Below are positions 7,673-15,743 of a stretch of DNA of 21,819 nt, one piece after another (within the stretch, counting starts at the first letter, position 1; every line of letters starts with the position of its first letter). The DNA lies in assembly GCA_964457455.1 (NCBI GenBank), contig CAYWJN010000041.1:1-21819 (forward strand), given 5' to 3'. Under the pieces are notes generated by a model. It ran no database searches, was not told the origin of the DNA, and saw only the letters and a program-made list of their open reading frames with translations. Source of the stretch: JABMPU01 sp964457455 (GTDB lineage Bacteria; Cloacimonadota; Cloacimonadia; Cloacimonadales; TCS61). A program made the position numbers and the translations under genes.

Positions 7673-7954
7673 TTAAAAAATCAACTCTTCATTAGGCGAT
7701 TTCAGCACAAAAACCGTTTCGTTAATTTCATCATAACGCCTTCTTCTTACTTCTATGCAAAGCAGATAAATTATCAGCATTCTGATATCAGTTAGAATCA
7801 CATCAGGTTTCTTTTCTTTGAATAATTCCAATCCCTCTTTACCATCAAAAGCAATATGTAATTCAGCAACTTGACGAGATAGCATATCGCCAAGGTAATC
7901 TCTAATAGTCTTTTCATCTTCAACATACAAAAGTGAGATATTGATAATACTCAT
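7673..7954 (-). pseudogene. Truncated response-regulator receiver domain
   Basis: 93 residues. The first 59 match the front half of a CheY-type receiver: acidic pocket E12 and D13 (YVEDE), and the phosphoacceptor D56 in VILTDIRM. The usual proline and glycine after DIRM, and the later Thr/Ser and Lys positions, are absent. The tail (LIIYLLCIEVRRRRYDEINE...) does not resemble the second half of a receiver. A normal domain needs about 120 residues, so this looks like an internal deletion or decayed gene. The ribosome binding site (AGAGGA) and reading frame are intact, so a short protein may still be made. It precedes the STAS gene in the same unit. Confidence 0.65.
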
Positions 7955-8030
7955 AACTTTCCTCTGCTCAAACAGAATAATTTATCACTTCTTTATACAG
8001 AATACATTTTCAGAATCCAAGAATTTTGGC

Positions 8031-8059
8031 AAATATGACTAAAGCACTTCATTTGTCAA
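8031..8059 (-). promoter_or_regulatory. Possible promoter for the receiver-STAS unit
   Basis: On the minus strand TTGACA (8054-8059) is followed after 17 nt by ATATTT (8031-8036). The -35 is perfect and the -10 poor. It lies about 77 nt upstream of the receiver start, in the 168-nt gap after lptD. Confidence 0.35.
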
Positions 8060-8122
8060 AATAAAAAGGAGAATTAATTAGAAAATAATCCAACTTTCTA
8101 AAATAAACTTTTCTTATGAAAA

Positions 8123-10621
8123 CTATTTTTTATGATCAGATGTCCTGAATTTTAATGAATCCGGAAGTTTGATATTAAAGAATTTAAATTGATAATTCCA
8201 GTAATCTCCCTGCTTTGTAAATCTGAAATATATTTTCCAGCAATGCAATTCCCGGTTTATAGTAATATTATGAGAAACCAATTCTTTCTCTTTCAAGTTT
8301 ATGTAATTATCATAAGTAATGGACCAGTTTTTGGTGAGCTTGGCAGTCAATGAAGTTCTCAAATTGCTCGTATAATCATGATTCTCATAATTCGCTTTTG
8401 TCGTTCTGTAAGTATGAGAAAAAGATAAAGACCAATTCTTCTTATCTCGTGAAAGTTTTTCCAGCTCTTCGAGTGTAGTAATAGCTTCCTCTTCCTCTGC
8501 AAATAATGAATCATCCTGAAAAAATCCCTGTGTGATAAAATCATTTTCCGGTTCTGGAAAGTAATCGAGATATTCTGCATTACCGGAAATTCCCAACCTC
8601 GATGTTATTGATAACGACCAGTCTTCAATGGGAAAATTCCATTTTGCAGGAGTTTCATTTTTGATATTGAAATCATATAAATCCTGAGTAATTTTGCCTG
8701 AAGGTTTTACAGAAAAATTCAAAATCTTATACTCAAAGCCCTTAGGATTCAGATTCAATGAATGATTTATAATGCTGAATCTTTGTCCTTCTTTTTCCAG
8801 ATCATAACTGCAATTAGAAGAAATTTTAAAAAAATCATTGATTTTTCGTTCATCTTTATTCTCTGTTTTTGCCAGTTTCAGTTGCCATTTATTTTCTATT
8901 GAGAAGGTAAATTTTCTCTGCTTTTGTGAGCTACTTACACTAATCCCGCTGAAAGAGTAAAATTTGTCATTATTAGCAAAATCCGGATTAAAACGAAAAC
9001 TGATTTTTGGTGTGATTATGTGTCTGACAGCAGCGAGATAAAATCTTGGCATTTGTTTAATTCCATATAATGAATAAAATAGAGATAAATTCGTATTGTA
9101 ATCCATTCCGCGTACAAGTTTGTTACCATATTCATCTCTATCGAACCAAACTTCATTCAAAGAAAGGGACTGGGAAAAATTGAGCCAGCCTTTGAATTTA
9201 TGAGAATATCTTAAACCCCCGGAATGTTTTATTCCTGCATTATGCTGGTTAATGTAAGCTCCGGTGCTGTCTTTTTTATTTTTATAGATCACATCAGCAA
9301 AACTGGCATGCGGATCATTAATATCGCCCACATGAACAGCTTTGAAATTGTATGAGTACGAGAAATCCTTCCACCATTTTTCTTCATCTGTTTCTTCTTT
9401 ATATAAAAAGAGTTCATAAACCGGTTTTGATGGAAGCGAATAGGAAATGTAGGGTAAAGTGATGTCTTTCTTTTCGTTTTTAAGATCATCAACATATTTT
9501 GCTGTAATGTTTATCGTTCTACTTAAAAATGGTTTTTTAAATGCTAAGGAGGAAGTTACTTTTTCGCTTAACCTCTCATCAATATTTTCGCAGCCTTCCC
9601 ACACTTTTTTGCTGCTGATAAATTCCAGGTTTGCATCAAATGTGGTTTTGTTGCCAAAATCATGATGATGTGTTTCTTTGAGAAGCCAGTAATAATGAGA
9701 TTGATCCGGACCGAAAATTCTTCTTTGTAATCTGGCAGTGAAATTCCCATTAAAAACGTATCGTTTAATATATCGATTTATAAAACTGATTTCCCAACCT
9801 GTTTTTTCATAGTAATCAAAAGCTAAAGTCGCATCAAAATAGTTCTTATAAATAAAATAATAAGCAATATTCTCAATGTATTTTCCATAAGTCTTATTAT
9901 ATCCGGGTGAAGGAACTAGAATTCCCGGTTTACGTCCTTTTTTGATGGAAAACGTACCAAATGGGAAAGCAAAAATCGGGAAATGATTCACATAAAATAC
10001 TATTGGTTTGCCTACAATTTTATCATCCTGATAAAGACGAAACTTTTTTGAACTGAAATAAAAATGCGGATGCAACGCTCCGCAAGTAGTGAAAATCCCT
10101 TCATCCACATCAAAGGCTTTTTTTGCAATTTTGCGGATTTCTTTGCCATAATAAAAACCTTTATCGAATTTGCTGGCTCCTTTTTGGATTATTCCCCATT
10201 TTGAATCCAAATCAAAATAGATATCTTTCCCGATTGCTGTTTGTGTGCCATCTTTTAGAAAGGAACGACCCTTTGCAAATGCCTGATTTTTTGTAAGATC
10301 AATTGAAATTGTATCTGCTTCAATATTGGATGAATGGTATTTTATTGCTGCATTTCCGATAAAATCTATTATTTCAATTTCTTCATAATAGAAAACGCTA
10401 TCTGCTGAATAAAAAAGAGAATCAACCTTTATGGAATCCGGTTTGACTAAAGCAATTTCCAGGGAATCTGTTATCAAACTATCAATTAAGATACTTTCAT
10501 TTTCTGTAAGATTTTCATCAGCAATTTCATTTGCCCAACCCAGATAAGTGCAAAGCAGTAAAATTATGATTACTATTTTCAGGTTCTCTGCATTGATATA
10601 AACAATTTTCATATTTTGCAT
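8123..10621 (-). CDS. lptD: LptD-like outer-membrane LPS assembly protein
   Basis: An 832-residue outer-membrane protein of the LptD/OstA family, which inserts lipopolysaccharide into the outer leaflet. After an N-terminal hydrophobic signal (about residues 14-30) comes an LptA/OstA-like beta region (about 75-165, with FIGNAAIKYHSSNIEADTIS). The conserved LptD core follows, including FTTCGALHPHFYFSSKKFRL, a 'PIVFYVNHFPIFAFPFG' stretch and KPGILVPSPGYN. About 450 residues of alternating aromatic-rich strands form the beta-barrel. Length fits the Bacteroidetes-like version. Two in-frame ATGs (10621 and 10612) are possible starts. A TTGACA box only about 21 nt upstream of the first hints at the later one. 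The gene diverges from ade. Confidence 0.88.
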   Translation of the reverse strand: MQNMKIVYINAENLKIVIIILLLCTYLGWANEIADENLTENESILIDSLITDSLEIALVKPDSIKVDSLFYSADSVFYYEEIEIIDFIGNAAIKYHSSNIEADTISIDLTKNQAFAKGRSFLKDGTQTAIGKDIYFDLDSKWGIIQKGASKFDKGFYYGKEIRKIAKKAFDVDEGIFTTCGALHPHFYFSSKKFRLYQDDKIVGKPIVFYVNHFPIFAFPFGTFSIKKGRKPGILVPSPGYNKTYGKYIENIAYYFIYKNYFDATLAFDYYEKTGWEISFINRYIKRYVFNGNFTARLQRRIFGPDQSHYYWLLKETHHHDFGNKTTFDANLEFISSKKVWEGCENIDERLSEKVTSSLAFKKPFLSRTINITAKYVDDLKNEKKDITLPYISYSLPSKPVYELFLYKEETDEEKWWKDFSYSYNFKAVHVGDINDPHASFADVIYKNKKDSTGAYINQHNAGIKHSGGLRYSHKFKGWLNFSQSLSLNEVWFDRDEYGNKLVRGMDYNTNLSLFYSLYGIKQMPRFYLAAVRHIITPKISFRFNPDFANNDKFYSFSGISVSSSQKQRKFTFSIENKWQLKLAKTENKDERKINDFFKISSNCSYDLEKEGQRFSIINHSLNLNPKGFEYKILNFSVKPSGKITQDLYDFNIKNETPAKWNFPIEDWSLSITSRLGISGNAEYLDYFPEPENDFITQGFFQDDSLFAEEEEAITTLEELEKLSRDKKNWSLSFSHTYRTTKANYENHDYTSNLRTSLTAKLTKNWSITYDNYINLKEKELVSHNITINRELHCWKIYFRFTKQGDYWNYQFKFFNIKLPDSLKFRTSDHKK

Positions 10622-10641
10622 TTTTTTTTAATTCTCTTTTA

Positions 10642-10730
10642 TGTCAAGAAAAGCAGAACCTTGATAAGGTTTAAAAGCATTCTCTTCCTACTGAACCTTT
10701 TCAAGGTTTTGGATTTTTTTTATTTTGACA
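10642..10730. promoter_or_regulatory. Divergent lptD/ade control region with two identical palindromes
   Basis: Two copies of AACCTT-N3-AAGGTT occur at 10657-10671 (spacer GAT) and 10694-10708 (spacer TTC), 37 nt apart centre to centre. They lie between a minus-strand TTGACA (10642-10647, facing lptD) and a plus-strand TTGACA (10725-10730, 48 nt before ade). The arrangement looks like paired operators between divergent promoters. -10 elements are not convincing. The second palindrome is followed by T-rich DNA, so a terminator-like role cannot be excluded, but no plus-strand gene precedes it. Confidence 0.5.
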
Positions 10731-10777
10731 AAATAAAATAGTATTAGAGAAAATAAATCAAAATTTTTTAAGGATAA

Positions 10778-12409
10778 ATGATGAGCTCAAATGAAAAGTC
10801 CATTTCCGGTAATATAGTTGATGTATTAAATACTAGAATTTCCCCCGGAACTCTTACAATTTCAAACGGGAAGATAATCAAAATCCAAGCAGAAAACAAA
10901 AAACATAAAAACTACATTATTCCCGGTTTTATAGATGCTCACATCCATATTGAAAGCTCGATGCTGTATCCAGCAGAATTTGCGCGAATAGCTGTAACTC
11001 ATGGAACAATTGCAGTTGTTTCCGATCCGCATGAAATCGCCAATGTATTAGGATTGGAAGGTATAAAATTCATGGTCGATGATTCCAGACGAGTTCCTCT
11101 TAAATTCTATTTTGGAGCTTCTTCCTGTGTTCCGGCGACAGAATTTGAAACTTCCGGAGCAGTTCTGGATTCCGAAAAAGTTGAAGAACTTCTAAAAATG
11201 GATGAAATAAAATACTTATCCGAAGTAATGAATTTCCCGGGAGTTATTAACAAAGAACCGGATTTGATTCGTAAAATCGAAATCGCTAAAAAATATGGAA
11301 AACCTATCGATGGTCACGCTCCGGGCTTGAGAGGTTCTGATCTGAAAAAATATATCAATGCTGGCATTTCAACCGATCATGAAAGCATAACAAAAGAAGA
11401 AGCTTTGGAAAAAATCAATCTTGGCATGAAAATATTAATCCGGCAATGCACTGTAGCTCAAAACTTCGATGAACTCATTCCAATAATAAAAGATCATCCA
11501 GATAGCTGTATGCTCTGCAGCGATGATAAACATCCTGATATGCTGGTGAAAGGTCATATAAACCTGCTTGTGAAAAAGGCAAAGAAATTTGGTTTGATGA
11601 AAGCTCTCAAAGCTGCTTGTGTAAATCCTGTACTTCATTATAAACTTGATGTTGGTTTGCTGCAGCAAGGTGATTCAGCAGATTTTCTTATTGTGGATAA
11701 TCTCAATGATCTTAACATTCTGAAAACATTTATCTCCGGTGAAGTTGTGGCGGAAAATGGAAAATCATTGATCCTAAGAAAAAAGTTAAAAATCCTGAAT
11801 AAGTTCAAAGCAAAAAAGAAAAAACCTGAAGATTTTACTATTCCAAATAGAAAGGGAAAGATAAATGTTATTCAAGCTGTTAATTACCAGTTAATCACGA
11901 AACGATTGATTTTAGAACCAAAAGTTGAAAAGGGAGACCTTGTTTCGGATGTAAAAAGAGACATTCTTAAAATTGCTGTTGTAAATCGTTATTTCGATGC
12001 CAAAGTTGCACTTGGTTTTGTGCGAAATTTTGGATTGAAAACCGGAGCGATCGCTTCCAGCGTAGCTCATGATTCTCACAACATAATTGCTGTGGGAACT
12101 TCTGATATAGATATCTGCAGGGCTGTGAATTTAATCATCGAGAATAAAGGTGGAATCTGTGCGGTTTCTTCTCAAAAGGAAAAAATATTACCTCTCCCAA
12201 TTGCAGGTATTATCAGTGATCAGGATTATTTGACAGTAGCAAAAAAATATTCTGAAATCGATGCGATGGCAAAAGCTCTCGGTTCAAATCTGGACACTCC
12301 TTTGATGACTCTATCTTTTATGGCATTGCTCGTTATTCCGAAGTTGAAATTGAGTGATAAGGGATTATTTGATGGAACGAAATTTGAGTTTGTGGACGTA
12401 TTTGAATAG
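10778..12409 (+). CDS. ade: Adenine deaminase
   Basis: A 543-residue amidohydrolase that converts adenine to hypoxanthine and ammonia in purine salvage. Family signatures in order: PGFIDAHIHIESSM (metal histidines H55 and H57), SDPHEIANVLG (about 82-92), LSEVMNFPGV (E149), DGHAPGL (H180), STDHE (H201), and CSDDKHPDML with the active-site Asp near 249. The C-terminal half contains the KTGAIASSVAHDSHNI segment typical of the Ade family. The start is one of two adjacent ATGs after AAGGAT. It is transcribed alone, away from lptD, from a promoter region with two palindromes. Confidence 0.95.
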   Translation: MMSSNEKSISGNIVDVLNTRISPGTLTISNGKIIKIQAENKKHKNYIIPGFIDAHIHIESSMLYPAEFARIAVTHGTIAVVSDPHEIANVLGLEGIKFMVDDSRRVPLKFYFGASSCVPATEFETSGAVLDSEKVEELLKMDEIKYLSEVMNFPGVINKEPDLIRKIEIAKKYGKPIDGHAPGLRGSDLKKYINAGISTDHESITKEEALEKINLGMKILIRQCTVAQNFDELIPIIKDHPDSCMLCSDDKHPDMLVKGHINLLVKKAKKFGLMKALKAACVNPVLHYKLDVGLLQQGDSADFLIVDNLNDLNILKTFISGEVVAENGKSLILRKKLKILNKFKAKKKKPEDFTIPNRKGKINVIQAVNYQLITKRLILEPKVEKGDLVSDVKRDILKIAVVNRYFDAKVALGFVRNFGLKTGAIASSVAHDSHNIIAVGTSDIDICRAVNLIIENKGGICAVSSQKEKILPLPIAGIISDQDYLTVAKKYSEIDAMAKALGSNLDTPLMTLSFMALLVIPKLKLSDKGLFDGTKFEFVDVFE

Positions 12410-12453
12410 ACAAATTTTATAAAAAATCAGGATATAACGCTGGTCTTCCTCCT

Positions 12454-12576
12454 AAACTCATCCTGCTATCCTTCTCTTTTTGATGAGAATATGAAAGATA
12501 TTCCAAAAAGAAGGAACATAAGAAAAACAAGAAGTCATCCCTCTCTTGTGATAAAGAGAGGGACCGAGGGTGAGTT
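12454..12576. repeat. Palindromic intergenic element (MITE/REP-like), no gene inside
   Basis: The ade to 12801 gap of about 390 nt has no gene I can support. Its main feature is an inverted pair: the left arm begins AACTCATCC (12454-12462) and the right arm ends GGGTGAGTT (12568-12576). Within it, TCCCTCTCTT (12538-12547) pairs perfectly with AAGAGAGGGA (12554-12563) over a 6-nt loop. A second, looser hairpin lies at about 12469-12515 (CCTTC...GAAGG, with GAATA/TATTC near the loop). Layout (hairpin, short linker, GGG, GTT) matches the arms of the DUF559 element at 17098-17537. A TTGACA at 12656-12661 lies farther downstream. Confidence 0.55.
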
Positions 12577-12800
12577 AGAATAATAATTAAAAAATTCTTC
12601 TAGGAAATGTTAGTATCTTAAAAAATGTCTTTTTAAGACTGGACACATTTTTAATTTGACAAATTCATATCTAATCAAAGTTTTTATTTTGTGTTTATTT
12701 AATCAATAAATAGAGATGATTTTAGAATAGTATTTGGAGAATATTAAGAATTTTATCATATTTTTTAAAAGCAAAAACTAAAAAAATTGTGGAGGTTTTC

Positions 12801-13947
12801 ATGAAGAAAATATTTTTTATCTCAGTCTTTCTATTAGCATTTTTGAATTTTCTTATATGTGAAGAAACAGAAGTTAATAACTTGGAGCATCCAATTATTC
12901 GAGCCCAAATCGGGCAATACAGAACAATTTATACAAAAGATGACAACATCTTTCACGGAAAAGTAATAGAAATCACTGAGCATGACGAAATTGTAATTCA
13001 AACCGAAGATGGGATGCTAATCATTCCCTCAGATGAAATCCTGGAAGAAACCGTAAAAATCTTACGCAAAGATGGCTCAACCTACAAAGGTAAACTAATC
13101 GGCGAGGATGACATTCATGTAACTATTGAAAGTAAATATGGTATTGTCACAATCGACAAAGGTGAAATTGAAAAATTGGATAGATATTTTGGTGGTAAAC
13201 TGGAAAAAACACTTCAGAAGAAAATTTTCTTTACTGCTGAAGAACAGAACACTGAAATTTTCAGAGACCCAACTGCCTTTATTTTACCACCTTATACTTT
13301 TTTTATTACCGGATTCTCAATGGGATATGGATTCTCTGACAAGTTTCATCTTTTTACAAGAATCACAAATAATTTCAATGAAGACCTGAACCTGATTTTC
13401 AGGCATATCTTGTGGCAAAAGATTCAAGGTGCTCAAATATCGAACTTCTCAATTGATTTTCAATTATTCTCAAATCACGATATGAATAGAGAATATGCTT
13501 TATTTTATGAAGAAGACCAGCTCAAAATCGGTTCGCTTTCAGGTGTGGAAACAATAAAGGAAATATATGGGAAAAAAAAAGATTTTTTCTGGGAAGGAAC
13601 TTTAGTTTACAGTTCGAGAAAGCCTTTAAAAACCGGAAGAGGAAATTGGGGATTTCACACAGGCATAACCATAAACAAGAATATACGTTGGGATGGATTA
13701 TGACCTTACTAAACGAGTAAAATTCATAAGTGTGATATTCTACGATCCGAGCAATCATTATGTGCCCTTTGGAGAATCAATTTCCAGTTATTTTAAAAAT
13801 GATTTTTTGCCGGATAACTCGAAAGGTCAACGAAAAGAGGTTGATTTTGATTTTGGGATTACTTACGTTGCTAATGATGCACTTCGAATCGGTTTTCATT
13901 TCCAACGTCCATATATTACTCTTTACTGGAAATTCTACGATTATTAA
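12801..13947 (+). pseudogene. Envelope beta-barrel-like protein gene with a frameshift
   Basis: The start is the ATG at 12801, since GGAGG lies 5 nt upstream; an in-frame GTG at 12789 is less likely. The first frame runs to a TGA at 13701-13703. The protein then continues in the +1 frame from about 13693 to a TAA at 13945-13947, giving about 381 residues if one G is removed from the GGG at 13690-13692. A signal peptide (about 1-20) is followed by two similar modules of about 40 residues, each of the form G-K/V...I.I....G...I...EI (about 42-85 and 86-128). After these come alternating, aromatic-rich segments suggestive of an outer-membrane barrel, ending in YWKFYDY. I do not recognise a named family. 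The shift may be a sequencing error. Confidence 0.6.
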
Positions 13948-14058
13948 TTCATAATATGAACTTCCGAAGTTTTTGGATTATTGGAAGAAATAAATTGTAT
14001 TATTAAGGAATTAAGATTAATTTAAAATAAAGATGAGAAAAGCAGATTAAGAATTATT

Positions 14059-14184
14059 TTGAAAAAATATGGACTAATATTAACTGATGATGAAATTGAA
14101 AAATATCATTCAAAAGAAGAAGCTGAAGAAAAAATCAGAAAGCTTGAAAAAGAAATTGAAGAACTTAAGAAATGGCTTGAGTAA
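14059..14184 (+). CDS. Possible very small coiled-coil protein or gene fragment
   Basis: From a TTG at 14059 the frame encodes 41 residues, KKYGLILTDDEIEKYHSKEE followed by a strongly charged heptad-like stretch ending LKKWLE. The frame is open back to about 14029, adding KSRLRII-like residues without a better start. The composition is protein-like, with clear amphipathic coiled-coil spacing, but no good ribosome binding site precedes the TTG. It could be the surviving C-terminus of a lost gene. The surrounding 13948-14223 stretch holds nothing else I can support. Confidence 0.35.
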   Translation: MKKYGLILTDDEIEKYHSKEEAEEKIRKLEKEIEELKKWLE

Positions 14185-14223
14185 AATTGAGTACACAATT
14201 ATAAACTAAAAAAGGTGGTAATC

Positions 14224-14910
14224 ATGACAAATTTTACTTTTAATGGATTTCATAAAGAGACTTTAAACTTCTATAAGAACCTCTCTAATAATAATAATAA
14301 TGAATGGTTTTCCGAACATAAAATAGACTATGAAGAATTCATAATGAGACCGGCAAGAAATTTTATTATTGAAATGGGTGAAAGATTACAAACTATCTCT
14401 TCTGACATGTATGCAATTCCCAAAACCGATAAATCTATTTTCAGGATTTATAGGGACATCCGCTTCAGTCCAAATAAAACACCATACAAAACTCATCTGG
14501 GAATATTTTTCTGGGAAGGAAATCGCAAAAAGCTGGAATGTTCCGGTTTTTACCTGCAAATCGAAAAAGATAAACTTTACATCGGAGTTGGACTTTATAT
14601 GTTCCCGAAAGATATTAAGGAAAATTTCAGGAATGCTGTTATCGATGAGAAAAAAGGAAATGAACTTGTAAAAATTATAAACAAACTAAAAAAACAGAAA
14701 TATGAACTTGGTGGAAAACATTACAAAAAAATTCCCCGAGGATTTGATAAAAAACACAAAAATGCTGAATACCTTTTATACAATGGTTTCTGGGCTGGAT
14801 TAGAAGTTCCAATAATAGAGGATTTTTTTTCAAAAGATTTTGTAGATTGGTGTTTCGAACATTTTATGAAAATGCACCCACTTCATAATTGGATGTTGAA
14901 CATAATCTAA
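14224..14910 (+). CDS. DUF2461-family protein
   Basis: 228 residues of the DUF2461 (TIGR02453-like) family, whose function is not established. Characteristic segments are FNGFHKETLNFYKNLSNNN near the start, then WF.EHK..YE, and the conserved RIYRDIRFSPNKTPYKTHLG. The start chosen is the ATG at 14224 because AGGTGG lies 6 nt upstream; an earlier in-frame GTG overlaps that site. Its stop is 1 nt before the next gene, so the two are probably co-translated. No signal peptide or membrane segment is evident, so it is likely cytoplasmic. Confidence 0.85.
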   Translation: MTNFTFNGFHKETLNFYKNLSNNNNNEWFSEHKIDYEEFIMRPARNFIIEMGERLQTISSDMYAIPKTDKSIFRIYRDIRFSPNKTPYKTHLGIFFWEGNRKKLECSGFYLQIEKDKLYIGVGLYMFPKDIKENFRNAVIDEKKGNELVKIINKLKKQKYELGGKHYKKIPRGFDKKHKNAEYLLYNGFWAGLEVPIIEDFFSKDFVDWCFEHFMKMHPLHNWMLNII

Positions 14911-14911
14911 A

Positions 14912-15643
14912 ATGAATTTCATATTATATGGTTCTCTAATTTTCATCATCGCAGCTATTTTGCAGGGTTTGACAGGTTTTGGTTTTTCAATTCTTGCAGT
15001 TCCGCTAATCACGCTTTTTATATCTCCCAAAATCGCTGTTCCCATCCTGGTGATGTTTTCTCTGATTATTAATATTGTTGTTTTTTCATCTTCAAGAAAA
15101 TCATTTAATATTAAACGAATCTGGTTACTGCTGATTTTTGGAATTATTGGAATGCCTTTGGGAACATACTTTCTGGTTGTTCTAAATGATAATATCATCA
15201 AACTTTTTATCGGAATTTTCATAGCTCTTTTCGGTTTGCTTTTATTACTCGGATTCAGACAAGAATTCAAAAGAGAAAAACTTTCCATGATTCCAATCGG
15301 ATTCATCAGTGGGATTTTAGGAGGAAGTGTTTCTATGAGCGGGCCTCCGATAATTCTTTTTCTTTCCAATCACGGTGTAAATAAACAGGTTTTTCGCGCT
15401 AATCTGGCAGTTTACTTCTTCATCCTGAATATACTCACAATCTCGGTTTATTTTTTAAATGGTTTGATAACAAAGCAGGTTATAAATTATTCAGTTACTT
15501 TTTTACCAGCACTTGTAATTGGGGTTATTATCGGTAATTTTCTTTCGCATAAAATCAAAGAAAATCACTTTAGAAAATTAACACTTATTTTGCTGATAAT
15601 TATGGGTTTGCTCTCTATCATTTCCGGATTGAAAATAATTTGA
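14912..15643 (+). CDS. TauE/SafE-family membrane permease
   Basis: A 243-residue integral membrane protein with about seven or eight hydrophobic helices. The two halves show the internal repeat typical of the family: LQGLTGFGFSILAVPL near the N-terminus (about 17-32) and GFISGILGGSVSMSGPPII in the middle (about 129-147). Family members export or import sulfite, sulfonates or related organic anions; the substrate here is unknown. Its ATG follows the DUF2461 stop by one base and there is no clear ribosome binding site of its own, so translational coupling is likely. Confidence 0.88.
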   Translation: MNFILYGSLIFIIAAILQGLTGFGFSILAVPLITLFISPKIAVPILVMFSLIINIVVFSSSRKSFNIKRIWLLLIFGIIGMPLGTYFLVVLNDNIIKLFIGIFIALFGLLLLLGFRQEFKREKLSMIPIGFISGILGGSVSMSGPPIILFLSNHGVNKQVFRANLAVYFFILNILTISVYFLNGLITKQVINYSVTFLPALVIGVIIGNFLSHKIKENHFRKLTLILLIIMGLLSIISGLKII

Positions 15644-15684
15644 TCAACCAAATATTATATCTTTCATTTACCCTATATTTTCAT

Positions 15685-15724
15685 TTGACATAAAGTTGCA
15701 AAAAAATTTTCTAAAGAAAATTTT
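15685..15724 (+). promoter_or_regulatory. gcvPA leader: TTGACA box and 9-bp palindrome
   Basis: TTGACA at 15685-15690 lies 54 nt before the gcvPA ATG. Downstream, a perfect inverted repeat AAAATTTTC-TAAA-GAAAATTTT spans 15703-15724 and covers the place where a -10 would be. It could be an operator. The 100-nt gap is too short for, and shows no sign of, a tandem glycine riboswitch. Confidence 0.4.
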
Positions 15725-15743
15725 AAAAAAAAGGAGTTAAAAT

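Noticed and set aside
13690..13703. Programmed ribosomal frameshift
   Set aside because: There is no slippery heptamer, stimulatory hairpin or internal ribosome binding site; a one-base indel in a G run explains it more simply.
15644..15743. Possible glycine riboswitch before gcvPA
   Set aside because: The gap is only 100 nt and consists of AT-rich sequence with one simple palindrome; none of the conserved glycine aptamer structure is visible.
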